DNA from: Geomonas oryzae
GTDB lineage: Bacteria > Desulfobacterota > Desulfuromonadia > Geobacterales > Geobacteraceae
DNA: 64,000 nt
Direction: 5' to 3'
Assembly: GCF_004117875.1 (NCBI RefSeq)
Contig: NZ_RAHW01000001.1
Coordinates: forward strand, 434,001 to 498,000
Positions 38,204 to 47,800 of this stretch are shown here, piece by piece; the first letter of the stretch is position 1; every line of letters begins with the position of its first letter. The position numbers were made by a program, and so were the translations under genes. The notes below the pieces were generated by a model. The model was given only the letters and a program-made list of their open reading frames with translations. It did no database searches and had not been told where the DNA came from.

Positions 38204-39103
38204 ATGCTTACCATGCAGGAAATCAAAGCTCACTATTACTTCACCGAAACCGATGCCGAACTGCTCAAAGAGCTTTTCCCGCTCGCGCAGGAGAACAGCC
38301 AGGCCATGGTCGAGGAGTTCTACTCGTACCTTCTGAAGATCCCCGAGACCGCCGTGTTCCTGCGCGACCCGAAGGACCTCGCCCGGCTGAAGAGAACCCA
38401 TTCGGAATGGTTCCTCTCCCTTTTCTCGGGGCACTACGACAACGAGTACATGCTCACCCTGCAGGCGATCGGCCAGGCCCACGTGCGCATCAAGGTGAGC
38501 GCCCACTACGTGAACGCCGCCATGAACGTGGTGCGCCGCTTCCTGATCGAGATGCTGCAGGCGAACTTCCCCGACATCGCGGTCCGGCGCAAGTACCGCA
38601 TCGCGGTCGAGAAGATCCTGGACATCAACCTGGACGTCATGAGCACCTCCTACCAGGAAGAGGAGCTGCGCAAGGTCTTCGTCTCGCACAAGCTCGAGTC
38701 CAAGCTCATCCACGCCGCCGAGCGCTTCACCTACGGCTTGAACCTCATCCTCGTCATAGCGCTCACCGGCGTCTCCCTCTCCGTGGTGACCCTCTTCTTC
38801 TATGACCTGGTCCACATCTTCCAGGGGAACTTCGAGAAGGGTATCCTCTCCGCGCTCGGCTCGCTGCTCATCCTCTGGATGATGATCGAGCTCATGGACA
38901 ACGAGATCAAGACGCTCAAGGGAGGGAAGTTCAACATCCTGATCTTCATCGGCGTGATCATCGTCGCCCTGATCCGGGAGATCCTGATCTCGACCCTGCG
39001 CCACGACGCCCTGGAGACCCAGGCATTTCTCGCCGGGACGCTCCTCATCCTGGGGATCGTCTACTTCCTGGTGGCGAAGAGCCAGACCGTCACCGCGCAC
39101 TGA
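38204..39103 (+). CDS. Protoglobin-domain protein fused to a membrane module
   Basis: 299 residues from the ATG at 38204, with AGGAGAAG upstream; earlier in-frame Met codons lack a site. Residues about 5-160 form a protoglobin/globin-sensor domain, with helices HYYFTETDAELLKELFPLA and GQAHVRIKVSAHYVNAAM; the His in GQAHVRI is the probable proximal heme ligand. The C-terminal half has four membrane helices (from about 185), resembling PsiE. Globin domains usually drive kinases or cyclases; here the output is a membrane domain of unknown function. Confidence 0.88.
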   Translation: MLTMQEIKAHYYFTETDAELLKELFPLAQENSQAMVEEFYSYLLKIPETAVFLRDPKDLARLKRTHSEWFLSLFSGHYDNEYMLTLQAIGQAHVRIKVSAHYVNAAMNVVRRFLIEMLQANFPDIAVRRKYRIAVEKILDINLDVMSTSYQEEELRKVFVSHKLESKLIHAAERFTYGLNLILVIALTGVSLSVVTLFFYDLVHIFQGNFEKGILSALGSLLILWMMIELMDNEIKTLKGGKFNILIFIGVIIVALIREILISTLRHDALETQAFLAGTLLILGIVYFLVAKSQTVTAH

Positions 39104-39120
39104 CGCCGGAAAACGGCGGC

Positions 39121-39156
39121 AAAAAAGGCGTCCCGCTTGCTGCAGGGCGCCTTTTT
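39121..39156. terminator. Bidirectional terminator
   Basis: A 7-bp stem with one G-U pair (39127-39133 with 39145-39151), six A before and TTTTT after. It separates the protoglobin gene from the convergent outer-membrane protein gene. Confidence 0.8.
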
Positions 39157-39182
39157 CCGTCTTGGAGGGCGACGAAGCGGAA

Positions 39183-40364
39183 CTACCAGGAGTAAAGGTA
39201 GGAAAGCTCCGCGCCTAGGGCGCGCGCATCGCGCGGGCTGGGGTCGCTCAGGGTAGCCCCCACCCTGAAGCCGTGGCTTGCCACGGCGAGGCTGAAGGCT
39301 GCGTACTCGATGTTGTAGGCGAGGGAGAGATCAACCCAGGGGAAACGGTAGTCGGCCGAGAGCCAGGTGCGCGGCCTCCCTTGCACGAAGATGCAGGTCC
39401 CCCCGGCGCTCAGACTCCCGTAGTCGTAACCGAGGGAGAGGTCTGTCTTCACCGGAATCGTCTGCCGCAGGCTCTTTTTCCCCTCGTATCCGCTGATGCT
39501 CGGGGTGAAGTCCTGGTACCCGTTGGGCGCGGTCGTCGAGGTGGGGTTGACCGCATAGGCCTTCGTGTAGGGGACCGAATCCCACATGAGCGTGCCGGCC
39601 AGGTCCCTTAAGAGCAGCTCGGCGTGCCACCCCCCCCTGCGGTAGCTCGCCCCGAGGTCCCCGCTGTAGCCGTACCCCCACCCGAGCGTCTCGTCGTCCA
39701 CGCGGTAGAGGATGTTGTGCCCGTAGGCGTAGTCGAGGTACAGGTCGTAGTCGTAGCTTTTCGATCCGGTCGCGGTGACCGCGCCGCTCATCGAGCCGTA
39801 CTGCAGGTAGTGCGGCGTCATGACGCGCAGGGTGAGCCCGGCGGAGAGCCCCTGGAGCACCGCGTCCAGGCTCGCACCCCGCGAGACCTCGACGCCGCTT
39901 GCCGTCCATCCCCTCATCCTGATGTCCGCCTGGTAGCGACGCCCCGTGGTCAGGTCGAGTTTCTTCTTCACGCTGTAGATGAACTCGATGGAGTCACGGT
40001 TGCTGTCTACGAAGAGCTCGCCGCGGTTGAATGCCGCCACCCGCCAGTTGTGCGCCACCACCCCGCTTCCCGCATACCAGTACAGGTCGGCCAGGTTGTG
40101 CTCCTTCGGCGTGAAGCGCCCCTTCCAGCTGTCATCGACGATGCTCATGACCGGCAGCACCGTGTCCGCGGCGAAGGCCGAAGCTTCCAGAAAGGCTCCA
40201 TCCTTATGCCCTGCGAGCAGGGCGGGGTTGAAACCGCTCATGGGCACGGCGCCCAGGGCCGGCGACGCCGCAAAGATGATGGGGATGCCGCAAAGGAGTG
40301 CGGCAGCTCTCAAAAGGGGCAGGAAAAGGGAGGCCTTGCGGCCTCCCTGCAATGCATGGTTCAT
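39183..40364 (-). CDS. Predicted outer membrane beta-barrel protein
   Basis: 393 residues. A signal peptide (1-38, ending ALGA) precedes a series of amphipathic strands rich in Tyr, Trp and Gly (DYDLYLDYAYGHNILYRVDD, WGYGYSGDLGASYRRGGW). It ends in a Tyr-Ser-Trp terminus, in line with insertion by the Bam machinery. No family is recognised. AAGGAAAACC precedes the ATG. It follows a lipoprotein gene by 33 bases. Confidence 0.78.
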   Translation of the reverse strand: MNHALQGGRKASLFLPLLRAAALLCGIPIIFAASPALGAVPMSGFNPALLAGHKDGAFLEASAFAADTVLPVMSIVDDSWKGRFTPKEHNLADLYWYAGSGVVAHNWRVAAFNRGELFVDSNRDSIEFIYSVKKKLDLTTGRRYQADIRMRGWTASGVEVSRGASLDAVLQGLSAGLTLRVMTPHYLQYGSMSGAVTATGSKSYDYDLYLDYAYGHNILYRVDDETLGWGYGYSGDLGASYRRGGWHAELLLRDLAGTLMWDSVPYTKAYAVNPTSTTAPNGYQDFTPSISGYEGKKSLRQTIPVKTDLSLGYDYGSLSAGGTCIFVQGRPRTWLSADYRFPWVDLSLAYNIEYAAFSLAVASHGFRVGATLSDPSPRDARALGAELSYLYSW

Positions 40365-40397
40365 CAGGTTTTCCTTCGGGAGGTACTGCTTGAGAGG

Positions 40398-42470
40398 CTA
40401 GATCAGTGTCTCGAAATAGCTGTCGGCGTAGGTCACCTTCGGGACGCCGAGCGGGCTCGAGAAAGTGGCGACATCGTCACCGCCGCTTGCCTTCATGCTC
40501 CCGCTGAACCTGCTCTCGGCCGGCTTACTCTTGTCGTTGACGATGGTGCCATGAAGACCCGCCTGGTTCGACAAGGTCGCCGAGGTCACCTCCGTAAAGA
40601 CGTTGTAGGTTCCGGTGCAATCGAGCCAGATGGTCGCGTCGTTCGCCAGCGTCCTCGTGTACTTCACCTCGAAGTTGATCACCTGGAAAACAGACATGCT
40701 TGCCTTCAGCATGGCCGTGATATTGACGCCGTTGCCGGCCACCAGAGAGCCGTTGAAGATGCCGCTCCACTGCGGGAAGTTGGTCTGGTCGTCGGCGAGG
40801 GTCGGGTTGTAGCTGGATGCGTTGGAGAAGGTCCCGGTCAGGGTCCCCTGCAGCGTCATGGTGACGGTCCCCTGGTCCAGCGCCTCGATCTTACCGCTGA
40901 AGGCGGCCTGGGTCGGTATGGTGGCATTCCCCTCGTTGGGGCTTATGTTGGGGTTCCACACGAGCGTCGGGATGTCGATGCTGCCGGTGACGCGGGCCGT
41001 GGAGCTGGTCGCCACCCCGCTGAAGTAGGCCTTGGTGAGCATGACGCTGTCCGGCATGGTCGGGTTCTGGGTGAGGGTGAAGGTCAGCTTCCGGTTGTTC
41101 GCGCTGTCGTCGAAGTCGAAGGACGCCACGGGCGTAATGAGTTTCCCCCTGAAGGTAATCGCCATGGTCGTGTCCGAGACGACCGCACTGTAGGAGGCGG
41201 TCATGGTGGCGTTGCCGCCGCTTGCCGTCTTCAGGGTGGTGAAGTTGACGCTCCCGCTCGTCGGCATGTTGACGTCGTTCACCGTGACGGTGCCGGAGAG
41301 CAGGGTCACGTTGGCGTCGGTGACGATGGTGACCGTCGCCGTGGTGCCGGTGCTGCCCGTGACGATGGTGAGCGTCTGCCCGGGATGCTTCTCCGGATCG
41401 GTGAAGGGATAGGTCGTCCCCGGGGTGATGCCCGTGAGGCCGCCGACCGAGGTGACCACCCAACCCACCAGATCGCCTACGCTTGAAAGCTCGGGGCCGA
41501 CCGTGGTCTGCAGTTCGGCCGCGGTGGCGTCGAACGGGGTCTTGAGCGTGCTCCCCACGTCCCCTGTGTGGTAGTCGACCACGGTGAGAACCGTGTTGCG
41601 CAGGTCGCTTATCATGGCCTTCGCCTGCGCCACGCCGTTCGGGTTCTCGGGGGGATTCACCTCGCTGTCGGTGAAATGCTGGATGGTGCCGTACATGGAG
41701 GTTGTTTCGGTGTTGATGGTGGGGGCGAGCATCGGCTCGGGGCCGCTGGTCAGGGCGACGATCGCCTGGGTGAGGGCACCCCCGGTCGTCGAAAGCATCG
41801 GGGTTTCCGCGGAGAGATCGGACTGGATCATCCCGATGGCGTCTTTCACGTCGCTTGCGTCGCCGTTTTTGACCATCTGGGAGATGGCGGCGAGGGCCAC
41901 ACCGTAGTCCACGGCGGTCTGGCTCGAAGCTGATGCGACCTTGGTCGCGTCGGTGACGTCGACCGGCTGGGTGCCGATGATGTCCACGCCGAACGCGGTG
42001 CTGACCACCGCGTTACTGTGGTCTATGTTCGTCTTGCTGAAGCCTCCCGCAGCCGAACTCATCTGCTTGAAGGCGACATCGGTAAGCGGGGTTACCGCCA
42101 CGTTTACTGAGCCGGTTACATCGGAAAGCGCCGCCTTCAGCACCGTGTTGGGCACGTCTGCCGTCCCTGTCGCCTCGTCTAAGTAGGTGCCGCCGGTGAC
42201 GATCACGATGAGGTTTCCCTTGTAGGAGAGGTTCTGCACCTTGTACGTGCCGTCGGACCCGGTCGTACCGGTGCCGAGAAGCCTGCCCCGGGTCCCGTCG
42301 GCGTTGACGGCGTACACCGACACCGCACCGTCCTTGATCGGCCCTTTCGAGGCGACACCGTTCACCGTGGTCGAAGAGGAGGAGGATCCTCCCCCGCCAC
42401 AGGCTGCCAGCAGGGAGCACAACACTGCAAGTACAACGATACTCTTGAGCGACCGATACACTTGTTCCAT
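40398..42470 (-). CDS. Large secreted lipoprotein with Big/carboxypeptidase-regulatory-like repeats
   Basis: 690 residues from the ATG at 42470 with AAGGAGGTG before it. Lipobox LLAAC followed by GGGGSSSSS marks a surface lipoprotein. The first 90 residues (GVASKGPIKDGAVSVYAV, GSDGTYKVQNLSY) form a carboxypeptidase-regulatory-like beta sandwich. The rest is Thr/Val/Ser-rich and beta-strand, with long repeats of TVTIVTDANVTLLSGTVTV type. It probably works with the barrel protein encoded downstream. Confidence 0.83.
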   Translation of the reverse strand: MEQVYRSLKSIVVLAVLCSLLAACGGGGSSSSSTTVNGVASKGPIKDGAVSVYAVNADGTRGRLLGTGTTGSDGTYKVQNLSYKGNLIVIVTGGTYLDEATGTADVPNTVLKAALSDVTGSVNVAVTPLTDVAFKQMSSAAGGFSKTNIDHSNAVVSTAFGVDIIGTQPVDVTDATKVASASSQTAVDYGVALAAISQMVKNGDASDVKDAIGMIQSDLSAETPMLSTTGGALTQAIVALTSGPEPMLAPTINTETTSMYGTIQHFTDSEVNPPENPNGVAQAKAMISDLRNTVLTVVDYHTGDVGSTLKTPFDATAAELQTTVGPELSSVGDLVGWVVTSVGGLTGITPGTTYPFTDPEKHPGQTLTIVTGSTGTTATVTIVTDANVTLLSGTVTVNDVNMPTSGSVNFTTLKTASGGNATMTASYSAVVSDTTMAITFRGKLITPVASFDFDDSANNRKLTFTLTQNPTMPDSVMLTKAYFSGVATSSTARVTGSIDIPTLVWNPNISPNEGNATIPTQAAFSGKIEALDQGTVTMTLQGTLTGTFSNASSYNPTLADDQTNFPQWSGIFNGSLVAGNGVNITAMLKASMSVFQVINFEVKYTRTLANDATIWLDCTGTYNVFTEVTSATLSNQAGLHGTIVNDKSKPAESRFSGSMKASGGDDVATFSSPLGVPKVTYADSYFETLI

Positions 42471-42682
42471 GAAGCACCTCCTTGTTAGATGTAAGCCAAC
42501 AAAGAGTATCACCCGCCCATCCTGAGACAACATTATTTACTTATTATTAATCGTATACGGAACGCACTGCCAGTGAGGAGGGTCTAATGCCTTGAGAGAG
42601 ACAGCGGCGGTCGGTCCGTCGCAACGGGAAATACTGCCGTTACCGTTGCAATGCAGCGAGGTGGCGGGAAGGCCGGCATGAT

Positions 42683-43921
42683 CTAGGCGTGCGGGCGCTC
42701 AGACTCCCCGCCGGCGGTCATCACCGCGACCAGTCCCAGCACCCCGCAAAGCGCCATCGCGGCGGTCATGGGGACCGCGGTGCCGTCGTGGATCGCCCCG
42801 ACGAGCGCCCCGCCGGAGGCGCCCAGGAGGTACTGGATGGTGCCGAGCAGGGCGGAAGCGCTCCCGGCCGCCTTGTCGAAGGGGGCGAGCGCGAGTGCCG
42901 TTATGTTCGGGTAGAGAAGACCGGTCATGCAGAGGCAGACGAAGATGAACAGCATCTGCAGCGGGAACCCGCCGAAGCCGGTCGCGGCCGCGGCGATGAG
43001 GAGGGAGCCGGACACCCCGGCGGTCAGAAAGGCGAAGAGTGCTATGCGCCTCGGGGCGTAGCGGCGCAGCAGGCGGCGGTTCATCTGCGAGGCGCCGATC
43101 AGGCCGCAGGCGTTGACGCCGAAGAAGACGCCGAAAAACTGAGGGGAGAGCCCGTGCAGCTCGATGAAGACGAAGGGGGCGCCGGAGATGTAGGAGAAGT
43201 TGACCCCCGCCACGCAGCCAAGCCCCACCGCGTAACGCAGGTAGCGGCGGTTCTTCAAAAGGTGACCGTAGACCGCCACCATGTCGGCCGTGCTTCTTTT
43301 TACGCGCCGCTCCGGGGGGAGCGACTCGGGAAGGGCCAGGGCCGCCGCCACAAGGGAGGCGAGGCCGAAGATGCTCAGGAAGACGAAGATCCCCCTCCAT
43401 CCGGTGAAGAGGAGCAGCTGTCCCCCGGCAAGCGGCGCCAGAATCGGCGCAAGCCCCATCACCAGCATGAGCAGTGAAAACATCCGCGCCGCCTCAGCCG
43501 TGTCGTAGAGGTCGCGCACCACCGCACGGGAGATCACCATCCCCGCCCCGCCCCCGAGCGCCATCATCACGCGCCAGAGCAAAAGAGCGGTTCCCGAGTG
43601 TACCAGCGCGCAGCCGATGGTCGAGGCGACGTACAGCGACAGTCCGAGCAGAAGCGGCTTGCGCCTTCCCCAGCGGTCCGCCAGCGGCCCGTAGAAGAGC
43701 TGTCCCAGCGCGGAGCCGAAGAGAAAGGCGGAGACGGAGAGCTGCACCGTGCTGAGCGGCACGTGGAGGTCGCGCGCCATCTGCGGGAAGGCAGGAAGGT
43801 ACATGTCTATGGACATGGCGGAAAAAGCGGTCAGGGCGCCGAGGATGAGCACGAAGACGGCCAGCTGGCGCCGGCTCATCTGAGAGGGGTGGAGGGGTGC
43901 CGGCTTTGTAACAGGGTTCAT
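42683..43921 (-). CDS. Bcr/CflA family multidrug MFS transporter
   Basis: 412 residues and 12 membrane helices. The Bcr/CflA pattern is clear: SIDMYLPAFPQMARDL, the motif A loop GPLADRWGRRKPLL and motif C in helix 5 (MGLAPILAPLAGGQLL). It exports drugs or metabolites with proton antiport. It lies downstream of a MarR regulator, and a MarR-type operator precedes its start by 21 bases. Confidence 0.93.
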   Translation of the reverse strand: MNPVTKPAPLHPSQMSRRQLAVFVLILGALTAFSAMSIDMYLPAFPQMARDLHVPLSTVQLSVSAFLFGSALGQLFYGPLADRWGRRKPLLLGLSLYVASTIGCALVHSGTALLLWRVMMALGGGAGMVISRAVVRDLYDTAEAARMFSLLMLVMGLAPILAPLAGGQLLLFTGWRGIFVFLSIFGLASLVAAALALPESLPPERRVKRSTADMVAVYGHLLKNRRYLRYAVGLGCVAGVNFSYISGAPFVFIELHGLSPQFFGVFFGVNACGLIGASQMNRRLLRRYAPRRIALFAFLTAGVSGSLLIAAAATGFGGFPLQMLFIFVCLCMTGLLYPNITALALAPFDKAAGSASALLGTIQYLLGASGGALVGAIHDGTAVPMTAAMALCGVLGLVAVMTAGGESERPHA

Positions 43922-43941
43922 CGAAACCTCACTGCGCCGAA

Positions 43942-43959
43942 AGTTGCTTCATACAACTA
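43942..43959. promoter_or_regulatory. MarR operator site upstream of MFS gene
   Basis: AGTTG-CTTCATA-CAACT inverted repeat. It agrees at 15 of 18 positions with the sequence overlapping the MarR start (44423-44440). Confidence 0.65.
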
Positions 43960-43974
43960 TTCGGTGAAAAAAAA

Positions 43975-44421
43975 CTAGCGGTCGAGATTGCCGCAGGCGC
44001 GGCGCAGGACGTCGCGGCAGATCTCGAGGTCTCCTGCGCCGATCCCTTGCTGGGCTTCCTCGAGGATGCCCCGGGCGAGGCGGGTGGCGCGGTCCATGAC
44101 CTCCTTGCCCAGGTCGGTCAGGTAGAGCAGGCGCTCGCGCGCGTCGTTGGGACTTGGCAGCCGGACGATGAGCCCGCGCTCCTCGAGTACCGCCGCGAGC
44201 CGTGCCATGGTGGTCTTGTCCTTCGCCGTCTTTCCCGCCAGCATCCCCTGGGCCAGCCCGTTGCACTCCCAGAGCTGCACGAGGAGCGAGTACTGTTCCG
44301 AGGTGATCGGCACCTCGTTTTGCACGAGCACCGCGTTGAAACGCCTGAGCACCATCCTCGAAAAGCGGGAGGCCAGGTGCCCCAGCGATTTGTCCAGTTT
44401 GTAGTCGGTAAGTGCGTCCAT
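43975..44421 (-). CDS. MarR family transcriptional regulator
   Basis: 148 residues from the ATG at 44421; an earlier ATG at 44433 is possible. The winged helix-turn-helix is visible as PITSEQYSLLVQLWECNGLAQ, then GKTAKDKTTMARLAAVLEER and the wing RLPSPNDARERLLYLT. It probably represses itself and the downstream Bcr/CflA exporter, since closely matching inverted repeats lie at both starts. No Cys-based redox switch is evident. Confidence 0.9.
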   Translation of the reverse strand: MDALTDYKLDKSLGHLASRFSRMVLRRFNAVLVQNEVPITSEQYSLLVQLWECNGLAQGMLAGKTAKDKTTMARLAAVLEERGLIVRLPSPNDARERLLYLTDLGKEVMDRATRLARGILEEAQQGIGAGDLEICRDVLRRACGNLDR

Positions 44422-44422
44422 T

Positions 44423-44440
44423 GGTTGCACCATACAACTA
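44423..44440. promoter_or_regulatory. MarR operator site at its own start
   Basis: GGTTG-CACCATA-CAACTA, an inverted repeat of GTTG/CAAC around 7 bases. It overlaps the alternative start codon, as in autoregulated MarR genes. Confidence 0.62.
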
Positions 44441-44490
44441 ATTAAAAACGAAGTCAACCGGACCGGCCGCAAAGCCCCCCTCCACTTGCG

Positions 44491-44850
44491 GAAGGTTATT
44501 CATGGAATTCCGCGGATGGCAGAAAACAGCGACCACGAAGCATCTCGGGTGCCCACGCGCTCCCCCCTTTGCGAAGGGGGGACGGGGGGGATTTGCCTTT
44601 GCATCGTTCCTACGGTCCAGCGTGGGAACGCAAAGCCTCGGACGCTCCGGCGTCTGCTTGCGTGACGCCCCCCCAAAAGGTGCTGCACATCTAGCCGGGC
44701 TAAATCCCCTCTGTCCCCCCTTCGCAAAGGTTCTTCAGGAAATTCCGGGAGAAACGCCCTTTGAGGCCTCCCCCTCCCCCTCCCGCAAGGGGAGGGGGAC
44801 TAGAGGCGCCTGTTCCCCGGAATTCCCGGATGAACCTTTGCAAAGGGGGG
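44491..44850. repeat. Non-coding element with nested inverted repeats
   Basis: About 360 bases without a gene. The ends are imperfect inverted copies: AAGGTTATTCATGGAATTCC at 44492-44511, and the reverse complement of AAGGTTCATCCGGGAATTCC near 44819-44838. A third copy lies in the direct orientation at 44724-44750. A second inverted pair (CCTTTGCGAAGGGGGG) occurs at about 44568-44595 and 44701-44730. The structure is that of a MITE-like or REP-like palindromic element. Confidence 0.7.
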
Positions 44851-44866
44851 AACTTGGTGCCAATGG

Positions 44867-47800
44867 TCACTGCTCGGAACGGTCCAGCATCTCGCGCACC
44901 TTGCGCAAGAGCTCCACCGGCTGCACCGGTTTCATGATGAGCTGGATCCCCTGCTCGCTCACCCCGCGCCGCTCCATGAAGTCCGAGGTGTAGCCGCTCG
45001 AATAGAGGATCTTCGCCCCCGGCTCGAGCCTGGCGATCTCCTCCCCCGCCTCCATGCCGTTTTTCCTCGGCATGATGAGGTCCATCACCACGAGGGCGAT
45101 GCTGCCGCGGTTCGCGGCGAAAAGTTCCACCGCCTGCTGGCCGTCCTCCGCCGCGATCACCCGGTAGCCGAACTTGGTGAGGACGGTGAAAAGCAGCTTG
45201 CGCACCTCGGCGTCGTCCTCGGCGAGGAGCAGGGTCTCGTTTCCGCCGCGCGGCGCAGGGAGTTCCTCCCTCGCGCCACCCGCGGGAAGTCCCGCGTCCA
45301 ACTGCGGCAGGAAAACCCTGAAGGTGGTGCCGTGCCCCGGTTCGCTGTAGACGTTGATGAAGCCGTTATGCTGCTTCACGATGCCGTACACGATGGCCAT
45401 ACCGAGCCCGGTCCCCTTCCCCACCTCCTTCGTGGTGAAGAACGGCTCGAAGATCCTGGCCCGGGTCTCCTCGTCCATGCCGCAGCCGGTGTCCTCCATG
45501 ACGATGCAGGCGTAGCGCCCCGGCTCGCTGTGGCCGAACGGGCTCTCCACCCCTTCCTCGATCTCCACGCTCTCCGTTTTCAGGGTGAGCGTTCCCCCCT
45601 TGGACATGGCGTCGCGGGCGTTGGTGGCTAGGTTGATCAGCACCTGCTCGATATGGCCGCTGTCGGCCATGATGGTGATGACGCTCTCCGTGCAGGGGAC
45701 GGCCCTGAGGGTGATGTCCTCCCCGATGATGCGCACGAGGAACTTCTGCACGTGCTGCACTATGTCGCACAGGTTCACCCGTTTCGGTTCCATCACCTGC
45801 TTGCGGCTGAAGGCCAGAAGTCCCTTGGTGAGCTGGGCCGCCCGCTCCGCCGAGACCATGATCTGCTCCACCTCGCCTTTTTGTTTTTCGCCAAGCTTCG
45901 GGTCCACCTCCAGCAGGGAGCAATACCCCATGATCACCTGCAGCACGTTGTTGAAGTCGTGGGCGACCCCGCCCGCGAGCTGCCCGACCGCCTCCATCTT
46001 CTGCGCCTGCCTCAACTGCTCCTCCAGGCGCCGCTCGGCCGTGATGTCTCGCACAGTGGCGATGACGCCGATTATCTCCCCCTGCGCGTCGCGTAACGGT
46101 GCACGCGTGTCGACCGCCCATCCCGAGACGCCGGTGCTCTCTATGTAGAAGGGAAAGTCCACCGACCCCGACTCCTCCCCCTCCAGGGTGCGCGCCAGCT
46201 TTTCGATCACGCCGGTCTCCTGAAGGAAGGGGAGGACGTCCTGCGGACGCCGCCCGAGGATCTCCTCGGCCTTGATGCCGGTGAAGCGCTCCATGTACGG
46301 GTTCCAGACCTGGTAACAAAGCTCGCGGTCGTAGACGATGATCCCCTCCTGGGCCCCCGCGATGATCTGCTCGTTGTACTGGCTCGCCTCGAGAAGCGCC
46401 TGATCCGCCTTCAGCTTCGAAAACGAGATCGCGATGTAATCGACGAGGTCCTCGTAGAGGGCGACCTTCTCGGCCGACACGAGCCCCGGGCGCCGGTCAC
46501 TGAACTGGAAGAGCCCGATCCTCTCCCCGTGGGAGTGCAACGGAACCAGGGCCAGGGATCGGTACCCCTCGCTGTGACACCGGCACTTCCCGTAGCCGTC
46601 GGTCTCCGCGGTGCCGTTCGCGGTCCAGTAACTCCCCCGCGGCGTGCATGCCGCCTCCCTCGGACAGCGGTCGGAGATCACCTCGCCGCACAGGCAGCGC
46701 AGCGCGGCACGCCCCTGGGGGTCGCGAAGGGGATTCCCCTGCGCGTCGCGGTCGCAAAGCCCCCTCTCCTCGCCGACAAAGGACTCGGAAAGGCCGATGG
46801 TCTCGCAGTACGGGTAGTCGTCTCCGCAACGCAGCCTGATACCGATCGCCTCGCAGCAGGAAAGATCGCTGAAAAAGCGCGCCGTGCGCGACAACAGCTC
46901 ATCCACCCGTTGCGCCTCGTTGCAGATGCGCAAAAGCTCCACCGTCGCGTTTCTGCGGATCTCCTCGCGCTTCCTCGAAGTGATGTTGTCGCAAAGGGCG
47001 ACGAAGTAGCCCTGCTCCACGCCGTAAAGTGACACCGCGTACCACTGCTCGAGCGGTTCGAGGTAGGTCTCCAGGTGCTCCGGCTCCCCTTTTTCCGCCA
47101 CCCGGCCGCATGCCTGCAGCAGCTCCGGATTCGTCTCCCTGACCTGCGGGATCACCTGCGAGATCCGCTTCCCCGTCAGGTCGGTGAGGCCGCTTAGATG
47201 CAGCAAAGCCCGGTTCACGTTGAGAAACACGAAGTCCTCCGCGGCGCCCGAGGCGTCCCGGACCACCCGGCAGGAGGCGAACCCCTCCAGCATGTTCTGG
47301 AAGAGCTGCTGGTACTCCTGCTTGCTCTTTTGCAGCGCGCGCTCCGCCTGTTTCTGTATGGTGACGTCGTTCAGCATGACCAGAAGGCAGGGACGGCCGC
47401 CGAGCACCACCACGTCCGCAGAGAAAAGAACGTCGATCACTTCCCCGGACTTGCGCCTCAATTGCAGCTCCTGGCTCACCCCCTCCCCCTGACGCACCTT
47501 CCCCACCACCTCGTCGCGGGTCGCCTCGTCGAGGTATATGCCGAGCTCCACCGCGGTGCGGTCGAGTACCTCCTCACGGCGGTAGCCGAGGAGCCTGAGC
47601 CAGGCGGGGTTGACCTCCAAAAGGCGCCCGTCTTCCACGGCGCCGATGCCGATCGCCACCGGCGCGTGGTCGAAGATGGTTCTGAACCTGGTTTCGGTGT
47701 CCCGAAGCGCCGCCTCCGCCCGCTTGAGCGGCGTGATGTCGATCAGGGTCGAGAGGATGACCTGCTCCCCACCTACGGTCAAAAGCTGCGACCAGAGCTG

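Noticed and set aside
39624-41486. 620-codon plus-strand frame
   Set aside because: It crosses antisense over the outer-membrane and lipoprotein genes, and has a composition typical of GC-rich shadows.
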